Of a stretch of DNA of 32,299 nt, positions 24,358 through 32,299 are shown one piece after another (position 1 is the first letter of the stretch; each line of letters starts with the position of its first letter). Under the pieces are notes generated by a model that had not been told where the DNA came from, made no database searches, and saw only the letters and a list, made by a program, of their open reading frames with translations. A program made the position numbers and the translations under genes. Source of the stretch: a candidate division FCPU426 bacterium (GTDB lineage: Bacteria > Oederibacteriota > JAAXVQ01 > JAUVAV01); assembly GCA_030591525.1 (NCBI GenBank), contig JAUVAV010000032.1, positions 1-32,299 on the forward strand, in the 5' to 3' direction.

Positions 24358-24909
24358 TTACTTCTTAGCGCCCGCTCCGGCTTTGCCGGCTTTCAGGCGA
24401 ATAATTTCACCTGTCAAGCGCAAACCTTTGCCTTTATATGGTTCCGGTTTGCGGATACGCCGCAATTCCGCCGTTACCGCTCCCACCATTTCCTTATTTA
24501 TTCCCCGCACCTTGATCTGGGTAGGTTTAGGTACCTCCAGCGTAATACCTTCCGGCGGCTGGTATTCCACGGGATGCGAATAACCCACCAGCAGGGTCAA
24601 TTTATTATTATCCACTTGAACACGGTAACCAACACCCTGAACCTCTAATTGCTTCTCAAAACCTTCGGTTACTCCCTGAACCATATTATAAACCAAGGTC
24701 CGCGTCAGCCCGTACAACCCGCGGTATAAACAGTCACGGCTTTGCGGTGGACGAACGGTGATTTGATCCTTACCGATCTCAAGCTCCATGCCAGGATATA
24801 AATCCCGCTCAAGTTTCCCCTTGGGGCCGGTTACACTTATGTGGCTATTTTTCCATTCCACCGACACTCCCGAAGGGACAGGTATCGGTAACTTACCCAC
24901 GCGCGACAT
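24358..24909 (-). CDS. rplF: Ribosomal protein uL6
   Basis: This 183-residue protein sits near the GTPase-associated centre of the 50S. It starts MSRVGKLPIPVPSGV and has the signature KPEPYKGKGLRLTGE near the C-terminus, with two duplicated alpha/beta domains. It begins 12 bases after rpsH. Confidence 0.98.
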   Translation of the reverse strand: MSRVGKLPIPVPSGVSVEWKNSHISVTGPKGKLERDLYPGMELEIGKDQITVRPPQSRDCLYRGLYGLTRTLVYNMVQGVTEGFEKQLEVQGVGYRVQVDNNKLTLLVGYSHPVEYQPPEGITLEVPKPTQIKVRGINKEMVGAVTAELRRIRKPEPYKGKGLRLTGEIIRLKAGKAGAGAKK

Positions 24910-24921
24910 GAGCGGTCCTCC

Positions 24922-25320
24922 TTACCATATGTAGCAAATCACTTCACCGCCGAGGCGGGAGCGGCGGGCCTGACGGTCGGTCATAATTCCCTGGGAAGTG
25001 GAAAGTATGGCCACCCCCAACCCGCCTAAAACTTTCGGAATACTATCCGCAGAAGTATAAATCCGGCGGCCCGGCTTGGAAATCCGTTTCAGATCCTTGA
25101 TTACCCGCTCCCGGTTAGGTCCGTATTTCATAAAGACCCGCAAGGTTCCTTGCGGACGGCCCTCGAGCATCCGGTAATTCCGAATAAACCCTTCTTCCTT
25201 GATTAATCGGACGATTTCCTGCTTCATCTTTGAAAAAGGTATATCTACCTTTTCGTGGCTGGCCCGATTGGCATTACGCACACGGGTTAATAAATCTGCA
25301 ATGGGATCAGACACTAACAT
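24922..25320 (-). CDS. rpsH: Ribosomal protein uS8
   Basis: This 132-residue 16S central-domain binder starts [17 protein letters not shown] at ATG 25320, after GAGGGTG; a GTG four codons upstream is possible but less usual. The signature [26 protein letters not shown] ends the protein. In E. coli S8 regulates the spc operon; here 126 bases separate it from rpsN, the largest gap in this part of the operon apart from repeat insertions. Confidence 0.97.
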   Translation of the reverse strand: MLVSDPIADLLTRVRNANRASHEKVDIPFSKMKQEIVRLIKEEGFIRNYRMLEGRPQGTLRVFMKYGPNRERVIKDLKRISKPGRRIYTSADSIPKVLGGLGVAILSTSQGIMTDRQARRSRLGGEVICYIW

Positions 25321-25446
25321 AATATATTTCACCCTCTCTTACCTGGCGGTTATAAAGCCGTGAAAAACGCTGGACCGTCCCGGCTTTCCGCCATGAAAAA
25401 ATCCGGTTATTCTCTCTCCGCACGGTCGGCGGGAGATTATTCCCGA

Positions 25447-25632
25447 TCACCAGCTGGCCTTGACCACGCCTGGAATTTGACCCTGACTTGCCAAAGTACG
25501 GAAACAAATACGGCAAATCCCGAATTTGCGAAGATACGCTCGCGGCCGCCCACAAAGCTGACAGCGATTGTATTTCCGAACCTTGAACTTCGGTACTTTC
25601 TTTTGCTTATTGATCAAACAAATTTTTGCCAT
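25447..25632 (-). CDS. rpsN: Ribosomal protein uS14, zinc-binding (type Z) form
   Basis: At 61 residues this is the short zinc form: Cys24, Cys27, Cys40 and Cys43 in [27 protein letters not shown]. It binds the 30S head. It begins 14 bases after rplE. Confidence 0.98.
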   Translation of the reverse strand: MAKICLINKQKKVPKFKVRKYNRCQLCGRPRAYLRKFGICRICFRTLASQGQIPGVVKASW

Positions 25633-25646
25633 GCCTTCCTCCCGGC

Positions 25647-26189
25647 TTAGCGCTTGGAAAATGGTGCCCCGAACCGTCGGAGGAGATCTTCCGCTTCCTG
25701 GTCGGTTTTTGCAGTGGTTACAATGGTTATATTCATACCATGGGTTCCCATAATTTTATCGTAATTGATCTCCGGAAAAACAATCTGTTCCTTCAAACCC
25801 AGGTTATAATTTCCCCGGCCGTCAAATCCGCGCATCGATATCCCGCGGAAGTCCTTGATACGGGGCAAAACCAGGTTGAGAAAACGATCCAAAAATTCGT
25901 ACATCCGCCGGCCCCGCAGGGTTACGCAAACTCCGATGGGATTGTTGGCGCGAAGCTTAAAATTCGATATGGCTTTCCGCGCCCGGGTAATCACCGGCCG
26001 CTGCCCCGTAATCTGGGCCAATTCCTCGGCCGCGGTTTCCAATAGTTTTATATTTTCCGTAGCCTGCCCCATCCCTATATTCAATACAATCTTCTCGAGT
26101 TTTGGCACCTCAAAACGATTCCGATAGGTTTCTTTTTCCATTAAGGCCGGAGTTATTTCCTTAAGATATTTATCTTTTAATCGCGCCAT
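25647..26189 (-). CDS. rplE: Ribosomal protein uL5
   Basis: This 180-residue 5S rRNA-binding protein forms a bridge to the 30S. The ATG at 26189 ([19 protein letters not shown]) follows a GGAGGAG site; an earlier ATG at 26213 would overlap that site. Family blocks [41 protein letters not shown] and [16 protein letters not shown] are clear. Confidence 0.97.
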   Translation of the reverse strand: MARLKDKYLKEITPALMEKETYRNRFEVPKLEKIVLNIGMGQATENIKLLETAAEELAQITGQRPVITRARKAISNFKLRANNPIGVCVTLRGRRMYEFLDRFLNLVLPRIKDFRGISMRGFDGRGNYNLGLKEQIVFPEINYDKIMGTHGMNITIVTTAKTDQEAEDLLRRFGAPFSKR

Positions 26190-26220
26190 ACTAAAATCTC
26201 CTCCACCTTCCAAATCCCGG

Positions 26221-26550
26221 CTAATCCAGCATCTCCCGGCACTTCTTGCAAATCCGAACGTATTTACTTTTGTCGTCCGGCCGACTAAATTTAACTGTGG
26301 TCAGTTCATTACACTTATTGCAGATTAATTTCAACTTGGCCAAGTACAACGGCGCTTCCTTTTCCAAAATTCCGCCTTGCGGCATTTTCTGGGTCGGCCG
26401 GGTGTGCCGTTTGATAAAATTAATCTTTTCGACTATGGCCGTTCCGCTGCGGGGCAGCATTTTAAGAATCTTTCCGCTCTTGCCGCGGTCTTTCCCCGCG
26501 ATCACGGTAACAATATCGTTTTTATGAAGTTTCGGTTTAAGCGCACCCAT
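26221..26550 (-). CDS. rplX: Ribosomal protein uL24
   Basis: This 109-residue assembly initiator near the exit tunnel has the KOW motif ([22 protein letters not shown]). The C-terminal half keeps two CxxC pairs (CNKC and CKKC). The ATG directly follows the rplN stop with no gap, so translation is probably coupled. Confidence 0.97.
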   Translation of the reverse strand: MGALKPKLHKNDIVTVIAGKDRGKSGKILKMLPRSGTAIVEKINFIKRHTRPTQKMPQGGILEKEAPLYLAKLKLICNKCNELTTVKFSRPDDKSKYVRICKKCREMLD

Positions 26551-26919
26551 TTATAGTACCTCCGGCGCCAGGGAAACAATTTTTGTAAAATTTCGTTCCC
26601 GCAGCTCGCGGGCTACCGGACCGAAGATACGCGTTCCTCGGGGATTCATTTGTTCATTGATCACTACCACGGCATTCTGATCAAAACGGATATAGGATCC
26701 ATCAGCCCGGCGATGATTTTTCACTACGCGCACAATCACGCAGCGGACTTTTTCGTGTTTTTTAACCTGGGTCCCCGGGATAGCTTCCTTGACTGCTCCG
26801 ACGATAATATCTCCCAAACCGGCGTAACGGCGCCGGGTTCCACCTAAAACTTTAATACATTGAATGCGTTTGGCTCCGGAGTTATCGGCCGCCTTGAGCA
26901 TGGTTTGAACTTGAATCAT
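26551..26919 (-). CDS. rplN: Ribosomal protein uL14
   Basis: This 122-residue intersubunit-face protein starts [24 protein letters not shown]. The L14 signature ([29 protein letters not shown]) and the [12 protein letters not shown] ending are intact. It is first of the spc set, 23 bases after rpsQ. Confidence 0.98.
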   Translation of the reverse strand: MIQVQTMLKAADNSGAKRIQCIKVLGGTRRRYAGLGDIIVGAVKEAIPGTQVKKHEKVRCVIVRVVKNHRRADGSYIRFDQNAVVVINEQMNPRGTRIFGPVARELRERNFTKIVSLAPEVL

Positions 26920-26942
26920 TCCCGCTTATCCCCCTTATGGCC

Positions 26943-27212
26943 CTAGCCTTCGATTACTTTCGCCCGTTCCACAATCTCCACCAAGGTGTGATATTTGTCC
27001 TTTGACAGCGGACGCGCTTCACGAATACAAACCATATCCCCCACACCGGCGGCATTTTTTTCATCATGCACCTTGTATCTTTTCGACCGCTTGATAACGC
27101 GCCGGTAACGCGGGTGCCTCACTAAACGATCAATGCGCACTACAACGGTCTTATCCATCCGGTTGCTTAAGACAACCCCAACCTTATCTTTGCTGGTGGC
27201 TAACCGAGGCAT
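26943..27212 (-). CDS. rpsQ: Ribosomal protein uS17
   Basis: This 89-residue OB-fold protein of the 30S body has VGVVLSNRMDKTVVVRIDRLVRHPRY and GDMVCIREARPLSKDKYHTLVEIVE. It lies ten bases after rpmC at the end of the classical S10 gene set. Confidence 0.98.
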   Translation of the reverse strand: MPRLATSKDKVGVVLSNRMDKTVVVRIDRLVRHPRYRRVIKRSKRYKVHDEKNAAGVGDMVCIREARPLSKDKYHTLVEIVERAKVIEG

Positions 27213-27222
27213 AGCTCCTCCT

Positions 27223-27453
27223 CTATCGCTTCCGCTCTTCAGCCGCTGCGGTGGTCTTTATGCCCGCGAGCCGCATTTCTTTCAGCAGGGTCATGATCCG
27301 GGCTATATCCCGGCGGTTGGCCGAAAGCTGAGCGGTATTTTCAACCTGTTTGGTCTGTACTTTAATCTTAAGCTTAAATAAATTATCCTGTAATTCCTGC
27401 ATTTTATGTTCCAGCTCTGTCTGATTCATTTCCCGGAATTTTTCAATTCTCAT
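27223..27453 (-). CDS. rpmC: Ribosomal protein uL29
   Basis: This 76-residue two-helix protein lies at the tunnel exit, where signal recognition particle and trigger factor dock. It shows KFREMNQTELEHKMQELQDNLFKLKIK and the ANRRDIARIMTLLKE signature. It is two bases from the rplP stop. Confidence 0.97.
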   Translation of the reverse strand: MRIEKFREMNQTELEHKMQELQDNLFKLKIKVQTKQVENTAQLSANRRDIARIMTLLKEMRLAGIKTTAAAEERKR

Positions 27454-27455
27454 GC

Positions 27456-27875
27456 TTATCCACCTGTTTCTTCCCGGAGCACGAAACGGGTTGGCAAGGG
27501 CAAGCGATGGGAGGCCAAAACAAAAGCTTCCCGCGCCACTTTTTCAGCTACCCCGTCCAACTCAAATATAATCCGGCCGGGTTTCACTACCGCCACCCAG
27601 GCTTCCGGCGAACCTTTTCCTTTACCCATCCGGGTCTCGGCCGGCTTTTTAGTAATCGGTTTGTCCGGAAAAATCCTGATCCACAATTTCCCGCCGCGTT
27701 TAAGGTGCCGGTTAATTACAATTCGGCAGGCCTCAATCTGGGCGCTGGTCAACCAGCAAGCTGACATGGCTTTTAATCCAAAACCACCGAAACTGACTTT
27801 AGCTCCTCGGTGAGCCATACCCCTCATTTTGCCCCGCTGTTGCTTGCGGTGTTTTACCCTTTTAGGCAGCAACAT
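27456..27875 (-). CDS. rplP: Ribosomal protein uL16
   Basis: This 139-residue protein helps position A-site tRNA. It starts [19 protein letters not shown] and carries the signatures [20 protein letters not shown] and [20 protein letters not shown]. Its start overlaps the end of rpsC by 14 bases. Confidence 0.98.
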   Translation of the reverse strand: MLLPKRVKHRKQQRGKMRGMAHRGAKVSFGGFGLKAMSACWLTSAQIEACRIVINRHLKRGGKLWIRIFPDKPITKKPAETRMGKGKGSPEAWVAVVKPGRIIFELDGVAEKVAREAFVLASHRLPLPTRFVLREETGG

Positions 27876-28524
27876 TCCGCTTTACTCCTTGTTTTTTAGC
27901 GCTTTTGGGTTGGTCGTCAAAAATCCAGACCTTGACTCCAATCGCTCCGTAAGTTGTTCTCGCCGTGGCTACGCCGAATTGGATATCCGCCCTTAAAGTA
28001 TGCAGGGGAATCTGGCCTTCCCGATACCATTCGCGCCGCGCAATCTCCGCTCCGGCCAAACGTCCGGCACAGGCAATCCTTACGCCTTTGGCACCCATAT
28101 CCATGGTAGAACTTACCGCCCGCTTCATAGCTCTTCGAAAAGCCACCCGGCGTTCCAACTGCCGGGCCACATTTTCCGCCACCAGCACGGCATCCAGTTC
28201 CGCCGGTTTGATTTCCTGAATATCTATATAAACCTGTTTCCCGGTGAGTTCCTGCAATTCTTTTCGCAGAACCTCGATTTCACTCCCTTTTTTTCCAATA
28301 ATAATCCCTGGTTTGGCGGCAAAAATAGTTACCGTGGCACGCTGCGAGGCACGTTCGATCCCAATCTTGGAAATTCCGGCATGACCCATGCGCTGCTTGA
28401 TGAAAGCACGGATTTTAATATCCTCCAGCAGAAGCTTGGCATAGTTCTTTTTTGCAAACCATTGAGAATCCCAGGTCCGCGTGATTCCCAACCGCAGTCC
28501 GATCGGGTTAACTTTTTGACCCAC
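27862..28524 (-). CDS. rpsC: Ribosomal protein uS3
   Basis: This 220-residue mRNA-entry protein starts [23 protein letters not shown]. The KH domain loop ([17 protein letters not shown]) and the C-terminal domain ([33 protein letters not shown]) are complete. It lies 11 bases after rplV. Confidence 0.98.
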   Translation of the reverse strand: MGQKVNPIGLRLGITRTWDSQWFAKKNYAKLLLEDIKIRAFIKQRMGHAGISKIGIERASQRATVTIFAAKPGIIIGKKGSEIEVLRKELQELTGKQVYIDIQEIKPAELDAVLVAENVARQLERRVAFRRAMKRAVSSTMDMGAKGVRIACAGRLAGAEIARREWYREGQIPLHTLRADIQFGVATARTTYGAIGVKVWIFDDQPKSAKKQGVKRNVAA

Positions 28525-28535
28525 GCTAAGCCTCC

Positions 28536-28907
28536 TTATGCTTCCGCTGTAATCCCGGCTGATGGTTTGCCGTCTGAAACTATCAGCGTCAGGTGTGTAG
28601 TTCGAACATGAATCTTGCTGGCCCGGCCCATAGCCCGGGGAATAAAACGCTTGGCATTACGTACCAAGGGCCCGGAATCGGCGCGCAATTCCTTGACAAA
28701 CAAGGCCGCCGGATCAGTTCCCGGACGCCTTTCGGCAGCAGCCACTGCCGACTTAAGCAGTTTACTTAAAACCGGAGAGGCCGCCTTGGTTACAAAGCGC
28801 AGAATATTCATAGCCTCATCTACTTTCTTTTTGCGTATCAGTCCGGCTACAATATTTATTTTACGGGGCCCCATGCGAACATACCGGGCCTTGACCTTTT
28901 GCTCCAT
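28536..28907 (-). CDS. rplV: Ribosomal protein uL22
   Basis: This 123-residue exit-tunnel protein carries the long hairpin. [26 protein letters not shown] and the signature [21 protein letters not shown] are diagnostic. The start codon follows AGGAGG at good spacing. Confidence 0.98.
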   Translation of the reverse strand: MEQKVKARYVRMGPRKINIVAGLIRKKKVDEAMNILRFVTKAASPVLSKLLKSAVAAAERRPGTDPAALFVKELRADSGPLVRNAKRFIPRAMGRASKIHVRTTHLTLIVSDGKPSAGITAEA

Positions 28908-28944
28908 TAACTTCCTCCTGCTGAGGGTACAGCCAGCAATTCTG

Positions 28945-29232
28945 CTACTTTTTTACGGCGGTTGTTTTTTCGGTCTTACCGCCGTGTCCTTTAAATATAC
29001 GCGTCGGCGCAAATTCCCCCAATTTATGACCCACCATATTTTCCGTTAAATAAATGGGCAAAAATTTCTTTCCGTTATGTATTGCCAAGGTATAACCTAC
29101 CATTTCCGGCGTTACCGTACTCCTGCGCGACCAGGTCTTGATAACTTTTTTGGCATTGGCTTGATCCAACGCCTCGATTTTTTTTAGCAGCTTAGGTTCC
29201 ACATAGGGACCCTTTTTCAATGATCGCGGCAC
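28945..29232 (-). CDS. rpsS: Ribosomal protein uS19
   Basis: This 95-residue 30S head protein has [66 protein letters not shown]-type blocks (each seen in full) and a basic end. It starts 16 bases after rplB. Confidence 0.98.
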   Translation of the reverse strand: MPRSLKKGPYVEPKLLKKIEALDQANAKKVIKTWSRRSTVTPEMVGYTLAIHNGKKFLPIYLTENMVGHKLGEFAPTRIFKGHGGKTEKTTAVKK

Positions 29233-29248
29233 TATCCAGCCTCCTTCT

Positions 29249-30073
29249 TTATTTCCGCCGCCGGATTATCATGCGGCTGCTGGTTTTATTTTTCCGGCGG
29301 GTCTTGAATCCCTTGGTGGGCACTCCCCAAGGCGTCACCGGATGGCGTCCCCCCGATGATTTACCCTCGCCTCCGCCATGCGGATGGTCGACCGGATTCT
29401 TTGCCACACCCCGGCTGCGGGGTTTAAAACCCAACCAGCGATGACGGCCGGCCTTTCCGATCGTAATATTTTCATGCTGTTTGTTGCCAACCTGTCCAAT
29501 CGTAGCCTTGCAGTCTAGATGAATAAGCCGGACTTCCCCCGAGGGCAAACGAACTTGGGCGTAATCGCCTTCCTTGGCCAGCAACTGAGCCGAACTTCCG
29601 GCGGAACGGGCCAAACGGGCCTTTTGTCCCTGTTTCATCTCCAGATTATGAATTGAGACGCCGGTGGGTATCTTCCTCAAAGGTATCGTATTGCCGGTCT
29701 GGATATCCGCTTCCGGACCGGAAATCAATATCAAGCCGACCTGGATACCCTCCGGCGCTATAATATAACGCTTCTCGCCATCGGCGTAGCTTAAAAGCGC
29801 TATACGAGCTGTCCGGTTGGGATCATACTCAATGGATAGCACCTTGGCCGGAATCCCATACTTCTCCCGCCGGAAATCAATTAAACGGTAACGTCGTTTA
29901 TGTCCGCCGGATTTACGGCGGGCAGTATAGCGTCCATATATATTATGTCCCCCGCTTTTAGTCTGCTTGCGGAGCAGGGATTTTTCCGGTTTCGTACGGG
30001 TCAATTCGCTAAAATCATAGCCGGTCATCTGGCGGCGGCCCGGACTGGTGGGACGGTAAATTTTTAAAGGCAT
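29249..30073 (-). CDS. rplB: Ribosomal protein uL2
   Basis: This 274-residue core protein near the peptidyl-transferase centre starts [21 protein letters not shown]. The conserved [20 protein letters not shown] segment, with the functionally important His in the HPHGGGEG loop, is intact. GGAGAAG precedes the ATG. Confidence 0.98.
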   Translation of the reverse strand: MPLKIYRPTSPGRRQMTGYDFSELTRTKPEKSLLRKQTKSGGHNIYGRYTARRKSGGHKRRYRLIDFRREKYGIPAKVLSIEYDPNRTARIALLSYADGEKRYIIAPEGIQVGLILISGPEADIQTGNTIPLRKIPTGVSIHNLEMKQGQKARLARSAGSSAQLLAKEGDYAQVRLPSGEVRLIHLDCKATIGQVGNKQHENITIGKAGRHRWLGFKPRSRGVAKNPVDHPHGGGEGKSSGGRHPVTPWGVPTKGFKTRRKNKTSSRMIIRRRK

Positions 30074-30114
30074 GGTACTTCTCCTGAAATCATTATACTA
30101 TCTTAAATAGTAAC

Positions 30115-30402
30115 TCAAACTCCCTCGTATATCTCAATCCGGCTGCCTTTTTTCAAGGTAGCCACCGCTTTTTTCCAGGGTTGCATGGGAGTGGTATGCA
30201 TGCCAAAACGCCGGCTTTTACCCGGTAATATGACAGTATTTATCTGGAGAACTTTAACTTTAAAAATTTCTTCTATGGCCTGCTTGATCTGAATTTTGTT
30301 GGCACGCCGATCAACCTCAAAAACATAGGCATTTTTGCTTTCCTTGCTTTTGCTGGTTTTTTCCGTAATCAATGGACGCTTAATAATGGTATAAGCCTTC
30401 AT
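30115..30402 (-). CDS. rplW: Ribosomal protein uL23
   Basis: This 95-residue exit-tunnel protein is a docking site for trigger factor and SRP. The start is ATG 30402 (MKAYTIIKRPLITEKTS), after GAGGAG and overlapping the rplD stop by four bases; a longer frame to 30462 lies inside rplD and is rejected. KIQIKQAIEEIFKVKVLQINT is typical. Confidence 0.97.
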   Translation of the reverse strand: MKAYTIIKRPLITEKTSKSKESKNAYVFEVDRRANKIQIKQAIEEIFKVKVLQINTVILPGKSRRFGMHTTPMQPWKKAVATLKKGSRIEIYEGV

Positions 30403-31025
30403 TGGCCTAAGCTCTCCTCGATTTGTTTCACCGCCGCGCTGGTCATCAGCAAACAATCGCAATCCAGCAAACCATGAGTAGAAATATTCTGCGGATTGAG
30501 AATATGCAGGGATTTTATATTTCTTCCGGACAGACGCAATTTATCATCCGGCCCTCCGGGAACCAGGGTTATCCTGCCGTTCAATTTGAGATTTTTCAGA
30601 ACTTGAATTATTTTCTTGGTTTTTATCTCCTCCACGGCCAGTTCATCCAAAATCACTATTTCCTGGTCCGCCAACTTGGCAGATAGAGCCGTACACATGG
30701 CCAAACGCCGCATTTTTTTCGGCAATTCCCAAGTGTAATCTCTCGGTTTAGGCCCGAACGTGACACCGCCCTTGCGCCAAAGAGGTGACCGATTGCTTCC
30801 GGCGCGCGCGCGTCCAGTGCCCTTTTGCCGCCAGGGTTTCGCCCCGCCGCCGGAAACTTCAGCCCGGGTCTTAGTGCAAGCCGAACCTCTGCGCTGGGAG
30901 GCTTGATAGCTCTGAACCGCTTCCCAAAGCAAGTGCCGGTTTATCTTCCTGCCAAATACCTTCTCGGAAAGGGAAATTTCCCCGGCCGGCTGATTCTCGT
31001 AATTTACCATCTGAACCACGGGCAT
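30399..31025 (-). CDS. rplD: Ribosomal protein uL4
   Basis: This 208-residue tunnel-lining protein has the loop KTRAEVSGGGAKPWRQKGTGRARAGSNRSPLWRKGG (seen within the frame) and the ARREGS-type C-terminal domain. In E. coli uL4 represses the S10 operon; no leader is recognisable here. It overlaps rplC by one base (TAATG). Confidence 0.97.
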   Translation of the reverse strand: MPVVQMVNYENQPAGEISLSEKVFGRKINRHLLWEAVQSYQASQRRGSACTKTRAEVSGGGAKPWRQKGTGRARAGSNRSPLWRKGGVTFGPKPRDYTWELPKKMRRLAMCTALSAKLADQEIVILDELAVEEIKTKKIIQVLKNLKLNGRITLVPGGPDDKLRLSGRNIKSLHILNPQNISTHGLLDCDCLLMTSAAVKQIEESLGQ

Positions 31026-31663
31026 TAGTTCTTACCTCCCCGGTTGCTGGCCCGAACCCATACCAAACCGCGTACCGCTCCCGGCACTGCTCCGCGAATC
31101 AGCAAAAGGTTCTTTTTGAGGTCCACCTTGATCAGCCTGAGCTTGATGGCGGTCACGCGCTCATTCCCCATCTGACCGGGCATTTTCAACCCTTTAAAAA
31201 CCCGCGAAGGATCCGATGATTGTCCGATAGAGCCGGGTGCCCGATGGTGCATGGAACCATGCGTATTGGGACCACCTTTGGCATGGTATCTTTTCACTAC
31301 GCCCTGGAAGCCTTTTCCCTTGGAAACACCGGTAACATCCACCCATTTAACACCTTCTAATACCTGGGCGCTCAGGGTTTGACCGCTCTCGCAGGCATCC
31401 CCGTCGGTTAGCCGGATCTCTCTGAGAATTCGGTTAGGTTTTAAGTTGCGCTTGGTATATTGTCCCAGCACCGGTTTGGAGAGCCGCTGCGGCTTCTGCT
31501 CCTCAAATCCCAGCTTAACGGCCGCATAACCATCACGTTCAGTAGTTTTGACTTGAACCACGGTACACGGCCCGGCTGAGACCACAGTCACGGGAATAAC
31601 CTTTCCGGCTTCATCAAAAATATGGGTCATTCCGACTTTTCTCCCCAGAATGGTCTTAATCAT
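31025..31663 (-). CDS. rplC: Ribosomal protein uL3
   Basis: This 212-residue protein reaches the peptidyl-transferase centre. [20 protein letters not shown] and the signature loop [33 protein letters not shown] are conserved (seen across the frame). GGAGA precedes the start and the gene overlaps rpsJ by four bases. Confidence 0.98.
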   Translation of the reverse strand: MIKTILGRKVGMTHIFDEAGKVIPVTVVSAGPCTVVQVKTTERDGYAAVKLGFEEQKPQRLSKPVLGQYTKRNLKPNRILREIRLTDGDACESGQTLSAQVLEGVKWVDVTGVSKGKGFQGVVKRYHAKGGPNTHGSMHHRAPGSIGQSSDPSRVFKGLKMPGQMGNERVTAIKLRLIKVDLKKNLLLIRGAVPGAVRGLVWVRASNRGGKN

Positions 31664-31968
31664 AATTTTATCTCCACATCCACTCCGGCCGGCAAATCCA
31701 TCTTCATCAAAGCATCAATCGTCTTGGCCGTAGGTTCAACAATATCCAATAAGCGTTTATGGGTTCTCACCTCAAACTGTTCGCGCGACTTTTTATCCAC
31801 ATGCGGACTGCGTAAAACTGTTATGCGGTTAATCCGCGTAGGCAATGGTACCGGCCCAAAAACCCGTGCGCCGGTCCGTTTGGCGGTTTCAATAACATCC
31901 TTGGCCGAACAGTCCAACAGCTTGTGATCGTAGGCCTTCATTCTGATCCTTATTTTTTGCTGCTCCAT
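31660..31968 (-). CDS. rpsJ: Ribosomal protein uS10
   Basis: This 102-residue 30S head protein (also NusE in antitermination) has [40 protein letters not shown]-type blocks and the ending [18 protein letters not shown] precedes the ATG. It is first in the S10 operon, 95 bases after tuf, a common fusA-tuf-rpsJ arrangement; fusA is outside the window. Confidence 0.98.
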   Translation of the reverse strand: MEQQKIRIRMKAYDHKLLDCSAKDVIETAKRTGARVFGPVPLPTRINRITVLRSPHVDKKSREQFEVRTHKRLLDIVEPTAKTIDALMKMDLPAGVDVEIKL

Positions 31969-31986
31969 CCTGCCCTCCGGTACACT

Positions 31987-32008
31987 GGGCGCCCACAGGG
32001 AGGCGCCC
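31987..32008. repeat. Hairpin repeat between tuf and rpsJ
   Basis: Seven-base arms GGGCGCC/GGCGCCC with an eight-base loop are followed by CCTAC, a diverged version of the GTAGGGGCGNC palindrome at 13073-13100. It lies in the 95-base tuf-rpsJ spacer and would be transcribed in the operon mRNA. No clear promoter was picked out here. Confidence 0.65.
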
Positions 32009-32063
32009 CTACTATTAATGCTCTAACCAACGGCTAATATATTACGTTTTATTACGGGGTACT

Positions 32064-32299
32064 TTATTCCACAATTTCCGCGATAACGCCGGCCCCTACG
32101 GTATGACCACCCTCCCGGATCGCGAACCGCAATTCCTTCTCCATGGCGATCGGCGTGATCAATTCCGCCTCAACCGTCACATTATCGCCCGGCATCACCA
32201 TCTCCACCCCTTCCGGCAGCTTCACTGCTCCGGTAACATCCGTGGTCCGGAAATAAAACTGCGGCCGGTAGTTATTGAAAAACGGCGTATGCCGTCCGC
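32064..32299 (-). CDS. tuf: Elongation factor Tu, C-terminal 78 residues (partial, enters at the right edge)
   Basis: The frame gives the end of EF-Tu domain 3: [20 protein letters not shown], then [22 protein letters not shown], then TAA at 32064-32066. The last 127 bases are identical to the start of the window and in the same frame, so this fragment and the one at 1-1094 combine into one 400-residue EF-Tu. It lies directly upstream of rpsJ, the usual position of tufA after fusA. Confidence 0.98.
   Translation of the reverse strand, partial: GRHTPFFNNYRPQFYFRTTDVTGAVKLPEGVEMVMPGDNVTVEAELITPIAMEKELRFAIREGGHTVGAGVIAEIVE
32173..32299. repeat. Terminal direct repeat, right copy (inside tuf)
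   Basis: Identical to positions 1-127 by direct reading, 127 of 127 bases. If the two ends are merged the unique length would be 32,172 bases. Confidence 0.95.

Noticed and set aside
1-32299. Circular plasmid or phage genome suggested by identical ends
   Set aside because: The content is core ribosomal operon and tRNAs, no replication or phage genes are present, and the overlap is exactly 127 bases inside a gene that is commonly duplicated.

Overview
The window is a chromosomal stretch of a diderm (Gram-negative-type) bacterium, probably from an uncultivated lineage. Almost every gene is on the minus strand. Outer-membrane traits support a diderm: a PorV-type barrel fused to an OmpA domain, an LpxL-like acyltransferase, and a secreted repeat protein with a C-terminal sorting-like domain. 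The phylum cannot be fixed by eye; Omnitrophota-, Elusimicrobiota- or Desantisbacteria-like lineages are guesses.

Read along the minus strand from the right edge, the window starts in the 3' end of a tuf gene. It then runs through an unbroken S10-spc-alpha super-operon: rpsJ-rplC-rplD-rplW-rplB-rpsS-rplV-rpsC-rplP-rpmC-rpsQ-rplN-rplX-rplE-rpsN-rpsH-rplF-rplR-rpsE-rpmD-rplO-secY-adk-map-infA-rpmJ-rpsM-rpsK-rpsD-rpoA-rplQ. A strong intrinsic terminator follows. Next come cysS, rlmB and a GH13 glucan-branching-type enzyme, then tRNA-Thr(TGT), tRNA-Tyr(GTA) and tRNA-Gly(TCC). After them lies an 8.7 kb block for lipid and surface functions, and then tRNA-Thr(GGT) and the 5' part of tuf.

That tRNA order is the classical thrU-tyrU-glyT-thrT-tufB array, here split by the block. 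The block encodes an ACP, a complete ketosynthase, a ketosynthase-like partner without catalytic residues (a KS-alpha/KS-beta pair as in type II polyketide systems), a His-rich secreted protein, an LpxL-family acyltransferase lacking its usual catalytic Glu, a PorV-OmpA fusion, and a secreted protein of seven ~51-residue repeats. This is the most interesting part of the window. A dedicated acyl or polyketide product for the envelope is inferred, not shown.

Intergenic spaces hold many hairpin-forming repeats, including two related ~153 bp nested palindromes and several inside the ribosomal operon. The first and last 127 bases of the window are identical and lie in frame inside tuf. The sequence therefore closes on itself through one 400-codon tuf, most simply because two tuf copies were collapsed in a k=127 de Bruijn assembly. 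It should not be read as a circular replicon without long-read evidence.
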